A stretch of 64,000 nucleotides of DNA from Larix kaempferi (taxonomy: Eukaryota > Streptophyta > Pinopsida > Pinales > Pinaceae): positions 10,033,501 through 10,097,500 of the forward strand of contig BSBM01000711.1 in the NCBI GenBank assembly GCA_027924585.1, read 5' to 3'. A program made the position numbers and the translations under genes. The notes beneath the pieces were generated by a model. The model was not told the origin of the DNA, did not search any database, and saw only the letters and a list, made by a program, of their open reading frames with translations. Below, piece by piece: positions 1-11,936 of this stretch (position 1 is the first letter of the stretch; the number at the start of each line of letters is the position of its first letter).

Positions 1-1736
1 CTCAATTAATTTCCCTAGCCTTGTTGCTTCAGTGAGACCAACTGTTTCAATTTGTAATCTATTGTGAAGTTCTATCTTGACAATGGCTAATGTATCCTCT
101 TCTACCTCTTCTTTTAAACCAAAAATTATGAGGTTCAAAGATCTTTTGTTACGCTCATGGTACAAAGACAACATGTCAAGCTAGAATTTTTTCTTGGATT
201 TTTAAATTTTAAATTATTATTTTGTTTAAACAATTTCACATCAGGTAAGGGCAATTTGTCACTTCATGGACTTTAACCAATCATAAAATAATAAATTTTA
301 GATTTTAAATATTCAACAAAATAATTTATATTTTCAAAATATTAAATTTAATATATAAATATTACAAAACATTCATAAACATTATGTATTTTTTTAGGAT
401 TTTTATAAAATCAAATTTTATAGATGACCATATTCCCTTGCTTTGCAGGGGCTAATAAGTAAAAGAGCTTTATTTCCGCATGTCTTGGTTTTAAAATTGT
501 TGTTGTTGCGACCCCTTGAAAACATTGTTGTGTCGAAGAGGCACATTCTAGAACCCATTAGGGGGGGTGTGTAACTCCTTCCGTTCTCTTCCTTCTCATC
601 TTGGAACTGACACGTGTCCTTTTTAAAAATAATAAAATATTATTAAAATAACAAAATGTTATTAAAATTAACATGTTGACTCAAATTAGATTTAAAACAT
701 TTAAAGCAACATATATATAAAACTAAACAAATTAAATAAATTAAAATGCTTCCTCAATATTTACACTCTAAAAAGGGGTTTGCGCCTTGATAGAGATGAT
801 CCCTCTCCACACTTGGTAGATCCCCTTTTAAAATGGATCTATACTTGTATATTAAAAATATTTTATTAAAAATCAAGGTAATATATGTATTATTAAATCC
901 TTTGTACACATAAAATTAATGGAACATATACTAAGTTAAAATAAAACATTCGACATTTCTATGCTTAATGTTTATTCTAGTATAATAGATGAACATAATA
1001 GTAATAAATTTTGATATTTATATATCTATCTTCTGTTAGTTCACATTACATCACTGTTTCAAATTTTTAACTTCTATCAATTCACATGACAATAATATTA
1101 ATGTTTGAAATGGATTTAAAATATTTTAGTGGACAGGCCTATTTGGAGAACTTTTTATATAATTTTACACAATTGTTTGGAATTTTCGTAATTTGATGAT
1201 CATGAAATTAGTTGCAAATATCCATGCAATCTTGGAGGAATTGCGATTACAAACATTTTAAATCTATATTCTAGAGGAAATAAAATAATCTAAATGCATT
1301 TGAATTCTGAGGTATTTTATGTTTATATTAATTTCTACACCATCTCATTTCTTGTGATGTAAATATATAAATGTATTATATGACACCTTAGTTGCGATAT
1401 TTACACTTACCTTGTATCATTTAGATTTTGAAATGAGAGGGTTTGTACCAAGTGTTTGTAACTAGAACAACTACTTAAATTATGGTCGATGAGCACTGAT
1501 AGGCCACAAGTTAAGTGTTACGAATAAGTTATATGATGTTCTCTTGTATAGTTATAATTGCCATCAGTTACATGCTATCACTCATTTTCTTCTAGTTAAA
1601 TGAATTGTCTACCACAAAGGTGCCACAAAGTGTCCATTATCATGTAGGAGTTATTTTTATATTTTTTTTTATAATTGTTTATTTCGACTTTGGAACATGT
1701 GTCATAAAATCAATATGGACAGTACATTTGTCTCAT
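1..1736. other. AT-rich spacer, no gene seen
   Basis: The stretch is strongly AT-rich, with many TA and poly-A/T runs and no open frame with a recognisable motif on either strand. I see no tRNA, no LTR end and no long tandem repeat. It reads as old intergenic DNA. Confidence 0.6.
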
Positions 1737-1741
1737 CCTTG

Positions 1742-2074
1742 TAATAGAAAACATTATGACAGACACACAATGAGAGAGTAAATGAAGAATCTAATTTATG
1801 TCTCATTACTAACAACATACACATATTTATACAATGCTCAACAACTCTTAACCATTGATCTAGTTCACAGATTAAGGGAGCTGCAATTTTTTTCTAGACA
1901 CTTCTCTTTACTCTAGTCAAGAGTTCATTTATTACAACCTTATCTCTATAAACAACCCAACAAAATAAACCATTTCTAGATACTAACCTATTCTTCTAGG
2001 TCATCTTCTCATGTTACATGTTCAATAGGTCATCATCTCAATCATACAACAAGTATGAGTTACATATTCCAACA
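1742..2074 (-). repeat. 3' LTR of the old minus-strand element
   Basis: This 333-bp LTR matches 15798-16068 over most of its length (for example the shared blocks around the words for gacacttctctttactctag and attccaaca). It carries about 60 bp near 1980-2045 that the other LTR lacks. On the minus strand the LTR starts TGTTGGAATATG, directly after the purine tract. Confidence 0.8.
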
Positions 2075-2084
2075 CTCCCCCTTA
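2075..2084 (-). other. Polypurine tract of the old LTR element
   Basis: On the minus strand the sequence TAAGGGGGAG lies directly before the TGTTGG start of the 3' LTR. This is the position and composition expected of a plus-strand primer. Confidence 0.75.
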
Positions 2085-2256
2085 ATGAATACTTGTTGTT
2101 TGTATATTCAATTCTTTTGCTTATGCTTGCTCATTGTGCTTGCTAACTTCATATGGTTGGGATTCACTATACTTCTTCATTTTACTAGATTCCCCTCATC
2201 ATACAACACCTTGGGATTTTGCGGCTTACCCCTAACCATTACAATTCTCTAGTGGT

Positions 2257-3995
2257 TGTAATGTCCCCATTTTGACCCCCTTTGTATTAAACCGTAAATG
2301 ATGTAAATATTGTAATTTAATCATGGTGAGGAGCTCAAGGCCAAGGCCCCACCATTGATTTAGCGTTTCATGAATCGGCAATTAAAAATAGATGCCCATG
2401 GTTCTTGTGCGAGATGGGCACAATGTAAATAAGACACCATGTAAATACGAATTTTAATGGAAAAACCCACAACCGGCTATGCAATGCAACAAAAGAGATG
2501 GGGCATGACTCTACAAGGAAAAGGGAGGGAAATTATTCAAACATTGAGCCAATGGTATTAATCCATATGTCGATGGGGAAACCCATAAACCACCAACTAC
2601 CCATTTTGTCTCATGTACCCAATCATTTAATTTTTTTCGAAGAAATTGGTTAAGGCAGTTAATGCCTTGGGAATGAAAGAGTATGGGCAAGCCATTTTCG
2701 TGCATGGGCAAGCCATCAACTTGGAAAAACGTGTTTTGTTTCCTTGGGCAAGAAACCACCCACGAAATGGTGCCCAAAGCCATTCTGTACAGGCAGCCTT
2801 GGATCATTCACGCAGGGGGAGTTAGCTGGGCTCTTTCCATTTACGTTTTTCATCTAAATACTGCATTTTTCCATGCCTGGGAGTCGTTTTTGCAGTATAT
2901 AACAGTTGGGAGAGGGAGGGCCACGTTTGGAGGACTGTAGGGAGGTCGTTTTTGCCCTTGAATATCCAAGGACGTTTTTCTAAAAACGGATTTGGTTTCC
3001 TGGGTTGTTCACCAACTTCCCATTTCGTTTTTGTGGGTTCCCACGTTTTTCTGGGTTAGTTGAAACCCCAACTCATGCATTCCACTGTGGAAAACGTTTT
3101 CCTCATGCCCAGCAAGTGGGGTCCTGTTGTTATGTGCATCCTTGTTCTTGGTTTGAGCCTGTGAGCTGAAGTGTTGGAGTGGTAGTGGATAGAAGTGGCT
3201 TGATAAACCTAGTGGGGGAGACAACCTCTCAAAAAGATCAAGAGGGATTTGGTTACTCTTCTATGCATACCCTGAGAGCACTAGATAGGGAAGGTATGGC
3301 TTGAGGGACTGCACAGCAGTGAAAAGAATACTTCCTTGTGCTGGGTGTGTAGGTATTGTGGGTGCCAAGCTAGATAGATCTTGCAAGGTTATCCCTGGCT
3401 CTGTGCTGGAGCTCACTAGCTTAGCAACTCTTCCTTTCCATCTCCTAGTAGCCTGATAAACCCAATTGTAGATTGGCTTGGCTCATCTTGGTGTATGCTT
3501 GGCTATGTGTGAGTCTGCTGTTCCCTGGTTCCTTGTAGAGATCATGCCCAGCTCGGGGGTGGCAGTGGTGCTGAGAGATTGAGGAGCACACTAGCCTATG
3601 GTTGGGTGGAACGTTGCAGTTGCATAGCCAGTTGCTCGGGACTGCCTTATTGAGATAAGTATTCTCTTGTGTAATTGGCAATTATCATTTGATGAATGTT
3701 ATGAATGTATGTGGATGTATTAAACGAATTTGCTTCCGCTGTGTATTAAAAATGATTATGCATTTCCATATGATCTTGTAAAATTCTGCACAGATCTTTA
3801 TTTCATGGCTGTCACAAAATCTTGAATGTGTGTTAGAGATCAACAACATTTATTTGATTACCATCGTTTTTCCATAGCATGCACAGATACAGTTCTTTGC
3901 ATCAATGATTTTAATTCAAACGTTTTGGGGCTAATTGCCCGGACTGAGCACTGTGATCGTCTCTATCACGCTGGTATGATAGGGGGGACACTACA
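2257..3995 (+). repeat. 5' LTR of the gypsy element
   Basis: It begins TGTAATGTCCCC and ends GGGGACACTACA. It is collinear with 10193-11931 at a constant offset of 7936. A TATATAA box at 2896-2902 is the best promoter candidate. Small open frames inside it occur in both LTRs and have no known motif. Confidence 0.95.
2896..2902 (+). promoter_or_regulatory. Candidate TATA box in the gypsy 5' LTR
   Basis: TATATAA lies about 640 bp into the LTR, in a more GC-rich context, and is preserved in the second LTR at 10832-10838. Assignment as the transcription start region is inference. Confidence 0.45.
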
Positions 3996-3998
3996 TTA

Positions 3999-4010
3999 TG
4001 GTATTAGAGC
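3999..4010 (+). other. Primer-binding site of the gypsy element
   Basis: The 12 bases TGGTATTAGAGC start 3 nt after the LTR end. They match the usual plant Met-tRNA primer site TGGTATCAGAGC except for one C-to-T change. Confidence 0.8.
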
Positions 4011-4139
4011 TGCGTTGCAGCACTGGGCCGATATGGGCCAAAACTGATAGTAAAAGAGAAGAGAAGAAGTTAAGTTTTTCTTAAGAGTTTGGGAAAAATT
4101 TTGGTTTAGGTCTGTTTTTGAAAAAAATTGTGTTTTAAG

Positions 4140-5165
4140 CCGTTTCGGGAAGTCGTTCCGAAATTTCGGAAAGGTTTCGCGAACCTTCCCGCAATTGCGG
4201 AAGAGTTCGGCAAACCTTCCCGAAATTGCGGAAGGATTCCGCGAACCTTCCCGAAATTGCGGAAGAATTCAGCCAATGGCTCCGAAACAGCGGAGAAAAA
4301 TGTTTTTAAGTGAAAAAAAAAAAAAAAAAAAAAATTCTAAGTGTCGGGATTTTTCGAAAAGAATTCTCTTCCGAAATTGCGGAAGGAATTCTCTTCCGAA
4401 ATTTCGGAAGGATTCCGCGAATCGTTCCAAAACGCGGAAGAGTTCGGCGAATCGTTCCGCAACTGCAGAAGACTTCGCCGAATCGTTCCGCAACTGCGGA
4501 ATACTTCGGCGAATCGTTCCGCAACTGCGGAAGACTTCGGCGAATCGTTCCGCAACTGCGGAAGACTTCGCCGAATTGTTCCGCAACTGCGGAAGACTTC
4601 GGCGAATCGTTCTGCAACTGCGGAAGACTTCGCCGAATCATTCCGCAACTGCGGAAGACTTCGGCGAATCGTTCCGCAACTGCGGAAGACTTCGCCGAAT
4701 CATTCCAAAAAAAAAAAAAATCACCCGAAATCGAGGAAGCATTGCGGCGGAAGCATTCCGCGAACGGCTCCGGTACTGCGGAAGCCTTCGTCGAATGGCT
4801 CCGCAATTGCGGGATCATTCGCCGAATGGCTCCGCAACTGCGGAAGCCTTCGCCGAATGGCTCCGCTCGGCAAATCGCCCCGCCATTGCGGAAGCGTTCG
4901 GCGAATTGCTCCGCAATTGCGGAAGCGTTCGGCGAACTGCTCCGCAATTGCGGAAGCCGTCGCCGAACCACTCCGCAGTTGCGGAAGCTTCAGCCTAACG
5001 CCCCGCCCATTGCGGAAGGCCAACCGCCCCGCAGTTGCGGGAGCATACCGTGAACCTCCCCGCGGTTGCGGGAGTAAATCTGTGAATCGCCCGTCGCGGC
5101 CAGATTTCGCGAACTGCCCGTTGCGGCAGGATTCAGCGAATCGCCCGATGAGGCGTGATTCGTAT
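4140..5165. repeat. Leader repeat array of the gypsy element (31-bp hairpin units)
   Basis: The untranslated leader is built from degenerate copies of a unit that is 31 bp in its clearest part (about 4440-4705). The core TTCCGCA-AC-TGCGGAA can fold as a 7-bp hairpin. Variants of the hairpin (for example TTCCGCAATTGCGGAA) continue to about 5050. Poly-A runs interrupt the array at about 4314-4334, 4707-4719 and 5165-5189. Because 31 is not a multiple of 3 and the unit lacks stops in several frames, long open frames appear in several frames on both strands; they are products of the repeat, not genes. Confidence 0.85.
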
Positions 5166-5484
5166 AAAAAAAAAAAAAAAAAAAAAAAACAACAACAACA
5201 ACGAGGGCGCTGCCCTCGACCCGCCCTGCTGTGGCGCAGGGAAGCCACAAGGGGGCAAGCCCCCTTGACCCCCTTTTTCTTTTTTCCTCATATGTCGTGT
5301 TTGTGATTTAACGAATTGTCAACGTAATGTTTTTCCCACGTGCATAAAGTAAGTTATGAATTTTGAGAATATAATGCAGCTAACAATTGTGCTGATGAAC
5401 ACATTTCAGAGAGCCACGGTTACAACAGGGTAACACTGTAGTTAATACAGTTGGAAAATTTTGGATCTTGGTTGGGCCAAGAAA

Positions 5485-8400
5485 ATGCACATCATGAATG
5501 ATGCACAGGATCCCTATGAGCCTGAGACAGATGCCATGGGGGAGAACATACAGGTTGAGAATGCTGAGATAGAATCTAATGGGAGAAGAAATCAAGAGAC
5601 CCCTCCAGATGTTGCAGCCACCATGAGAAGCCTAAGGGTGGAGTTGCAAAGCTGTAGGGAAGATAATGAAAGGATGATTAAAGCTCAAGAAGAACAAAAT
5701 CAGCTGAATCCAGCAATGCTGCAGAGTTTAACAGACATCCAAAGGCAAATAAACTCTGGGCATCAGATATCGAATCTAGAAAGGGGTGGGAGTAGCTCTA
5801 GAAGGAATTCCCGCAAGAGGGCCAGTAGCCCAAGAAGAATTTCTACAGACAGCACATATAGTCCAGAAATCTCTTCTAATGAATCATCTGACTCTGAAGA
5901 ATCCATTGAGGGTTCAAGTTCTTCATCCCACAGGAACAAGAGGAAGAAGCACCACAAGAACAATTCACATGGGGAATTTAAGAAGGCAAAACCTCCTACA
6001 TTTGATGGAGAGATAAAGTCCGGTCAAGAAGCTGAAGCTTGGCTTCTTGGGATGAGAAAATATTTCCAAGTCCAAGATTACTCAGGAAATATGAAGGCAA
6101 GGGTAGCCATCTTCAACTTGAATGGAAGAGCGTCTATATGGTGGGAACACACCAGGCAGGTGAAGAAGATCAATGAGAGGAAGATCGTGTGGAAGCAGTT
6201 CAAGAAATACTTCAAGCAGAAGTACCTCTCTGATAGGTACTATGATGATAAGATCAAAGAGTTCCATGAGCTGAGATTGGGACAATTGACCATGGAAGAA
6301 TATGCAAACAAGTTCTTGGAGCTACTGAGGTACGTCAAGTATATTCGAGATGATAAGGTAAAAATTCAGCGTTTCCTAAGTGGACTGCCCCAGTCATATA
6401 AAGATAGAATTGAGTTTGATGAACCTCGAACTCTAGAGGAGGCCATAAGAAAGGCCAAGTATTGCTTTGATCAAAACAGAAGCAAACCAGAATTCCATAA
6501 GGCGTGGAAGGATAAGAAAAATGAAAAGTTTGATCAAAGGAAGAAGGGGTTCAAGCCTCCTCAGTTCCGAAATCAGCAAAGGCAGCCATCACAGGTTGTG
6601 ACTAAGCCAACTAGGATGATGGGAGACAAGCCAAGAGATCCAAAGGAGCCAAGAGAACCACTTCAATGTTGGGGTTGTGGAGGAGACCACATGCTTAGGA
6701 ACTGTCCACATAAGAATGGGAATGCAAATCAAGTTCACAACATCCAAGGAGCTGGAACTGTGGGTCAAGTGGCGAGGACAATCCCTAGAATCTATGCAGC
6801 AGTAGAAGACCGCCAAGCAGATCATCAGTCAACTGTGGTTGAAGTTGAAGGTAAGATTGCTAAGCAATCTGTTTCTATTTTGATTGATCCTGGATCTACT
6901 CACAGTTATGTCACTCCTCGAATTGTTGAGATGTGTGCTTTCAAGAAATTAAAGCATAGTAAATCCTGTTTAGTTCAACTAGCCACTGGAACCAAGAGAA
7001 AAGTTAGCGAAATAGTAGAGAAATGTCCATTAGAGATGGATGGGCTATTCACTTATGCAGATCTGAATGTTTTGCCACTTGGTTCCTATGATATTCTCAT
7101 TGGAATGGATTGGTTAGAAGCACACAGGGTTAAACTTGACTGCTACAATAAGACATTTGAATGCATGGACGAAGAAGAAAACCCGAGGGTTGTAAAAGGC
7201 GTTCCAAAGGTGACTTCTGTTAGACAGGTTTCGGCCATGCAGCTGAAGAAGTTTTGTAGGAAGGGATGTCAATTGTATGCAGCCCACATTTTAGAGGCAA
7301 CAGAGAATGAAACTCTGAAATTGGAGGACTATCAGGTATTGCAAGAATTCAGGGATGTTTTTCCTGATGAGATTCTGGGACTCCCTCCAAAGAGAGACAT
7401 TGACTTTACAATTGAACTTGTGCCAGGAGCGGCACCAGTATCTAAGACACCGTACAGGATGAGTACCCCGGAATTGCTAGAATTAAAAATGCAATTACAA
7501 GAGTTGCTGGAAAAGAAATATATTAGGCCAAGTGTGTCCCCGTGGGGAGCACCTGTTCTATTTGTGAAAAAGAAAGATGGAACACTCAGGTTATGTATTG
7601 ACTACAGGCAGTTGAACAAAGTCACAGTGAAGAATAAATACCCATTGCCCCGAATTGATGACCTTTTTGATCAAATGAGAGGAGCAAAGGTATTTTCAAA
7701 GATTGACTTGAGGTCTGGTTACCATCAGGTAAGAATCAAAGAAGAAGATATTCATAAGACAGCCTTTAGAACGAGGTATGGACACTATGAATTTGTAGTG
7801 GTACCATTCGGTCTCACAAATGCACCAGCTACGTTCATGTGTCTCATGAATAATGTTTTTAGCAAGTATTTGGACAAGTTTGTTCTTGTATTTCTAGATG
7901 ATATTCTCATCTATTCCAAGAATGAAGAAGAGCACGAAGAACATTTGAGAATGACAATGCAGTTACTAAGGGAGCATAAGCTGTATGCCAAGTTGAGCAA
8001 ATGTGACTTTTATAAAGATAGAATTCATTATTTGGGTCACATCATCTCCGACGAAGGTATATCTGTAGACCCTGAGAAGATTGAAGCCATTATGAATTGG
8101 CCAACTCCAAGGAATGTGACTGATGTGAGATCTTTTATGGGCCTTGCTGGTTACTACCGAAGGTTTATCGAAGGATTCTCCAAGTTTGCAAACCCGATCA
8201 CTTCTTTGCAAAAGAAAGGGGTAAAGTTTGAATGGTCACCAAGATGTGAGGAAAGTTTTCAACGGTTGAAGAATCTTCTTACAAGTGCACCTATTCTGAA
8301 GATTGCAGACCCGGAAAAAGATTTTGTGGTGTGTACCGACGCATGCAATCAAGGACTTGGAGGAGTTCTTATGCAAGATAACCACGTGATATGCTATGAG

Positions 8401-10164
8401 TCAAGAAAGTTGAAGGAGCATGAGAAGAACTATGCTACTCATGATATAGAACTTGCAGCCATAGTACATGCTTTAAAGATGTGGAGGCATTACTTAATGG
8501 GAAGGAAATTTGAGTTAAGGACAGACCATTGTGGGCTGAAATACTTATTTGATCAGCCAACTTTAAATGCTAGACAAGCTAGATGGTTGGAATTTTTGTG
8601 TGAATTTGATTTTGAGATCAAACACATAAAAGGGAAAGAAAACAAGGTGGCTGATGCACTCAGCAGGAAGGTACGTGAAATGTATGTGGCAGCGCTTAGT
8701 ACTTGCCAGCCAAACTTGAAGCAACAAATTGTTAACCATATGGTTGAGGATGAAGTGTATGAGCAGATAAAGGGAAAATTGCAGCAGCAAAACCTTGAAA
8801 AGAAGTATGAGGGCTATCATTTGGAAGAAGAAGGACTTCTTACTTATAAGAATAGACTCTATATTCCAAATGCGGCAGGTTTGACGAGAATGGTTATGGA
8901 TGAGATCCATAAAGCTCCATACTCTGGTCACCCAGGATATCAGAAAACAATTGCTACAGCAAGGAAATATTATTTCTGGCCAGGCATGAAGAAGGATGTT
9001 GCTGAATACATTTCTAAGTGCATGGAATGTCAACAGGTGAAGAGTGAACACCAACATCCAACAGGTTTGCTGCTTCCAGTGCCAATTCCAGAATGGAAAT
9101 GGGAGGTAATATCCATGGATTTTATTACAGGATTGCCAATGACTAAGAGACAGCATGATTCCATCATGGTTGTGGTGGACAAGTTAACAAAGGCAGCACA
9201 TTTTATACCGGTTAAGTCCACAGATAAAGCCGATGCCATTGCAGATATTTTCATGAAGGAAATTTTCAGATTACATGGGTTGCCTAAGGCAATAATTTCT
9301 GACAGGGATACCAAGTTCACTTCTAATTTTTGGAAAGCTCTCTTTGCAGATTTGGGTACATAGTTGAGCTTTAGTACCGCATACCATCCTCAAACAGACG
9401 GGCAAACCGAAAGAGTAAATCGGGTGCTTGAAGACATGCTCCGCATGTATGTAATGGACAAACCATCCAAGTGGGAGGATTATCTACACTTGGTAGAATT
9501 TGCATATAACAATGGACAACAAGCATCATTGGGAATGAGTCCTTATGAGGCTTTGTACGGCAGAAGGTGTAGGACACCAGTGACTTGGGACAATCCAGTG
9601 AACAGAATTGTACTTGGGCCAGAATTGCTTAAGGAAATGGAACAAGAGGTTGCAAGGATCCGGCAAAATTTAAAAGCAGCCCAGGATAGACAGAAAAGCT
9701 ATGCAGATAAACATAGAGTGCATAGGGAATTCAATGTTGGGGATCATGTATATCTTAGAGTGAGATCAAGGAAGAGTTCCTTGAAGCTTGGGAGTTGTGC
9801 CAAGCTATCACCTAGATATTGTGGGCCATTTGAAGTTCTTTAAAGAATAGGACCAGTTGCATATAGACTTCCATTGCCTGCTAGCACTAAAGCTCATAAT
9901 GTTTTTCATGTCTCTTTGCTAAAGAAATATGTACATGATCCTAACCATGTGATTAATTGGGATGTGATCCAGGTGGAACCCGAGGGAGAATTCCAAACCG
10001 ATCCATTGTGCATCCTAGACAAGAAGGTAACATTGCTCCGGAACCGAACCATTGGACAGGTAAAGGTGCAATGGAAGCACTACGGTCCCGATGAGGCTAC
10101 ATGGGAGCTGGAGGATGCCATGAGGGTGGCATATCCATTTTTGTTCAATTTTGATGAGCACTGA
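5485..10164 (+). pseudogene. Gypsy gag-pol polyprotein with two in-frame stops
   Basis: A single frame of 1560 codons starts at ATG 5485; an upstream TTG is less likely. In order: a gag core (about residues 170-330); a zinc knuckle near residue 395 ([15 protein letters not shown]2CX3HX4C, one residue shorter than usual before His); a protease with [11 protein letters not shown] near residue 468 (DPGS rather than D(S/T)G(A/S)); RT with FLDDILIYS near residue 804; RNase H with [10 protein letters not shown] near residue 950 and LRTDH; an integrase HHCC region (HPGYQK...CMECQQ) and a DD35E core at Asp 1212, Asp 1273 and Glu 1309; then KLSPRYCGPF; and a C-terminal chromodomain-like stretch (VKVQWKHYGPDEATWELED). 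In-frame stops are TAG at 9361-9363, inside the integrase core between the second Asp and the Glu, and TAA at 9841-9843, before the chromodomain. Both truncate integrase, so this copy should not transpose unaided. No frameshift is seen. Confidence 0.93.
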
Positions 10165-10180
10165 GGACAGTGCTAATGTA

Positions 10181-10192
10181 AGGGGAGGGGAA
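10181..10192 (+). other. Polypurine tract of the gypsy element
   Basis: AGGGGAGGGGAA lies immediately before the TGTAATG start of the 3' LTR. Confidence 0.85.
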
Positions 10193-11931
10193 TGTAATGT
10201 CCCCATTTTGACCCCCTTTGTATTAAACCGTAAATGATGTAAATATTATAATTTAATCATGGTGAGGAGCTCAAGGCCAAGGCCCCACCATTGATTTAGC
10301 GTTTCATGAATCGGCAATTAAAAATAGATGCCCATGGTTCTTGTGCGAGATGGGCACAATGTAAATAAGACACCATGTAAATACGAATTTTAATGGAAAA
10401 ACCCACAACCGGCTATGCAATGCAACAAAAGAGATGGGGCATGACTCTACAAGGAAAAGGGAGGGAAATTATTCAAACATTGAGCCAATGGTATTAATCC
10501 ATATGTCGATGGGGAAACCCATAAACCACCAACTACCCATTTTGTCTCATGTACCCAATCATTTAATTTTTTTCGAAGAAATTGGTTAAGGCAGTTAATG
10601 CCTTGGGAATGAAAGAGTATGGGCAAGCCATTTTCGTGCATGGGCAAGCCATCAACTTGGAAAAACGTGTTTTGTTTCCTTGGGCAAGAAACCACCCACG
10701 AAATGGTGCCCAAAGCCATTCTGTACAGGCAGCCTTGGATCATTCACGCAGGGGGAGTTAGCTGGGCTCTTTCCATTTACGTTTTTCATCTAAATACTGC
10801 ATTTTTCCATGCCTGGGAGTCGTTTTTGCAGTATATAACAGTTGGGAGAGGGAGGGCCACGTTTGGAGGACTGTAGGGAGGTCGTTTTTGCCCTTGAATG
10901 TCCAAGGACGTTTTTCTAAAAACGGATTTGGTTTCCTGGGTTGTTCACCAACTTCCCATTTCGTTTTTGTGGGTTCCCACGTTTTTCTGGGTTAGTTGAA
11001 ACCCCAACTCATGCATTCCACTGTGGAAAACGTTTTCCTCATGCCCAGCAAGTGGGGTCCTGCTGTTATGTGCATCCTTGTTCTTGGTTTGAGCCTGTGA
11101 GCTGAAGTGTTGGAGTGGTAGTGGATAGAAGTGGCTTGATAAACCTAGTGGGGGAGACAACCTCTCAAAAAGATCAAGAGGGTTTTGGTTACTCTTCTAT
11201 GCATACCCTGAGAGCACTAGATAGGGAAGGTATGGCTTGAGGGACTGCACAGCAGTGAAAAGAATACTTCCTTGTGCTGGGTGTGTAGGTATTGTGGGTG
11301 CCAAGCAAGATAGATCTTGCAAGGTTATCCCTGGCTCTGTGCTGGAGCTCACTAGCTTAGCAACTCTTCCTTTCCATCTCCTAGTAGCCTGATAAACCCA
11401 ATTGTAGATTGGCTTGGCTCATCTTGGTGTATGCTTGGCTATGTGTGAGTCTGCTGTTCCCTGGTTCCTTGTAGAGATCATGCCCAGCTCGGGGGTGGCA
11501 GTGGTGCTGAGAGATTGAGGAGCACACTGGCCTATGGTTGGGTGGAACGTTGCAGTTGCATAGCCAGTTGCTTGGGACTGCCTTATTGAGATAAGTATTC
11601 TCTTGTGTAATTGGCAATTATCATTTGATGAATGTTATGAATGTATGTGGATGTATTAAACGAATTTGCTTCCGCTGTGTATTAAAAATGATTATGCATT
11701 TCCATATGATCTTGTAAAATTCTGCACAGATCTTTATTTCATGGCTGTCACAAAATCTTGAATGTGTGTTAGAGATCAACAACATTTATTTGATTACCAT
11801 CGTTTTTCCATAGCATGCACGGATACAGTTCTTCGCATCAATGATTTTAATTCAAACGTTTTGGGGCTAATTGCCCGGACTGAGCACTGTGATCCTCTCT
11901 ATCACGCTGGTATGATAGGGGGGACACTACA
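10193..11931 (+). repeat. 3' LTR of the gypsy element
   Basis: 1739 bp, same length as the 5' LTR, with about 10 substitutions counted by eye (for example C to T within GCTCGGG/GCTTGGG and G to C near the end, GATCGTC/GATCCTC). Confidence 0.95.
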
Positions 11932-11936
11932 GTGGT

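Larger units (their letters stand above)
2257..11931 (+). mobile_element. Full-length Ty3/gypsy retrotransposon, probably chromovirus (Tekay/Del-like)
   Basis: A 9675-bp element with two 1739-bp LTRs (2257-3995 and 10193-11931) and a perfect 5-bp target-site duplication GTGGT (2252-2256 and 11932-11936). It has a Met-type primer site, a polypurine tract, and one gag-pol reading frame in the order protease, RT, RNase H, integrase, which is the Ty3/gypsy order. The C-terminus looks like a chromodomain, which points to the Tekay/Del group of chromoviruses; the lineage is inferred from motif style, not from a tree. By eye the LTRs differ at about 10 sites and by no indel (about 0.6%), so the insertion is recent. 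Two in-frame stops make this copy non-autonomous. It sits inside the older minus-strand LTR element. Confidence 0.95.

Noticed and set aside
2511-3681. Open frames of 70-100 residues inside both gypsy LTRs
   Set aside because: The same frames recur in both LTRs (2511-3681 and 10447-11617), have no motif, and lie in non-coding LTR sequence.
4128-5306. Long overlapping open frames on both strands (100-320 residues)
   Set aside because: They follow the 31-bp leader repeat, are open in several frames at once, and encode only rotations of the same peptide.
8563-9156. 197-residue minus-strand frame opposite gypsy pol
   Set aside because: It is a shadow of the RNase H/integrase coding region on the other strand.
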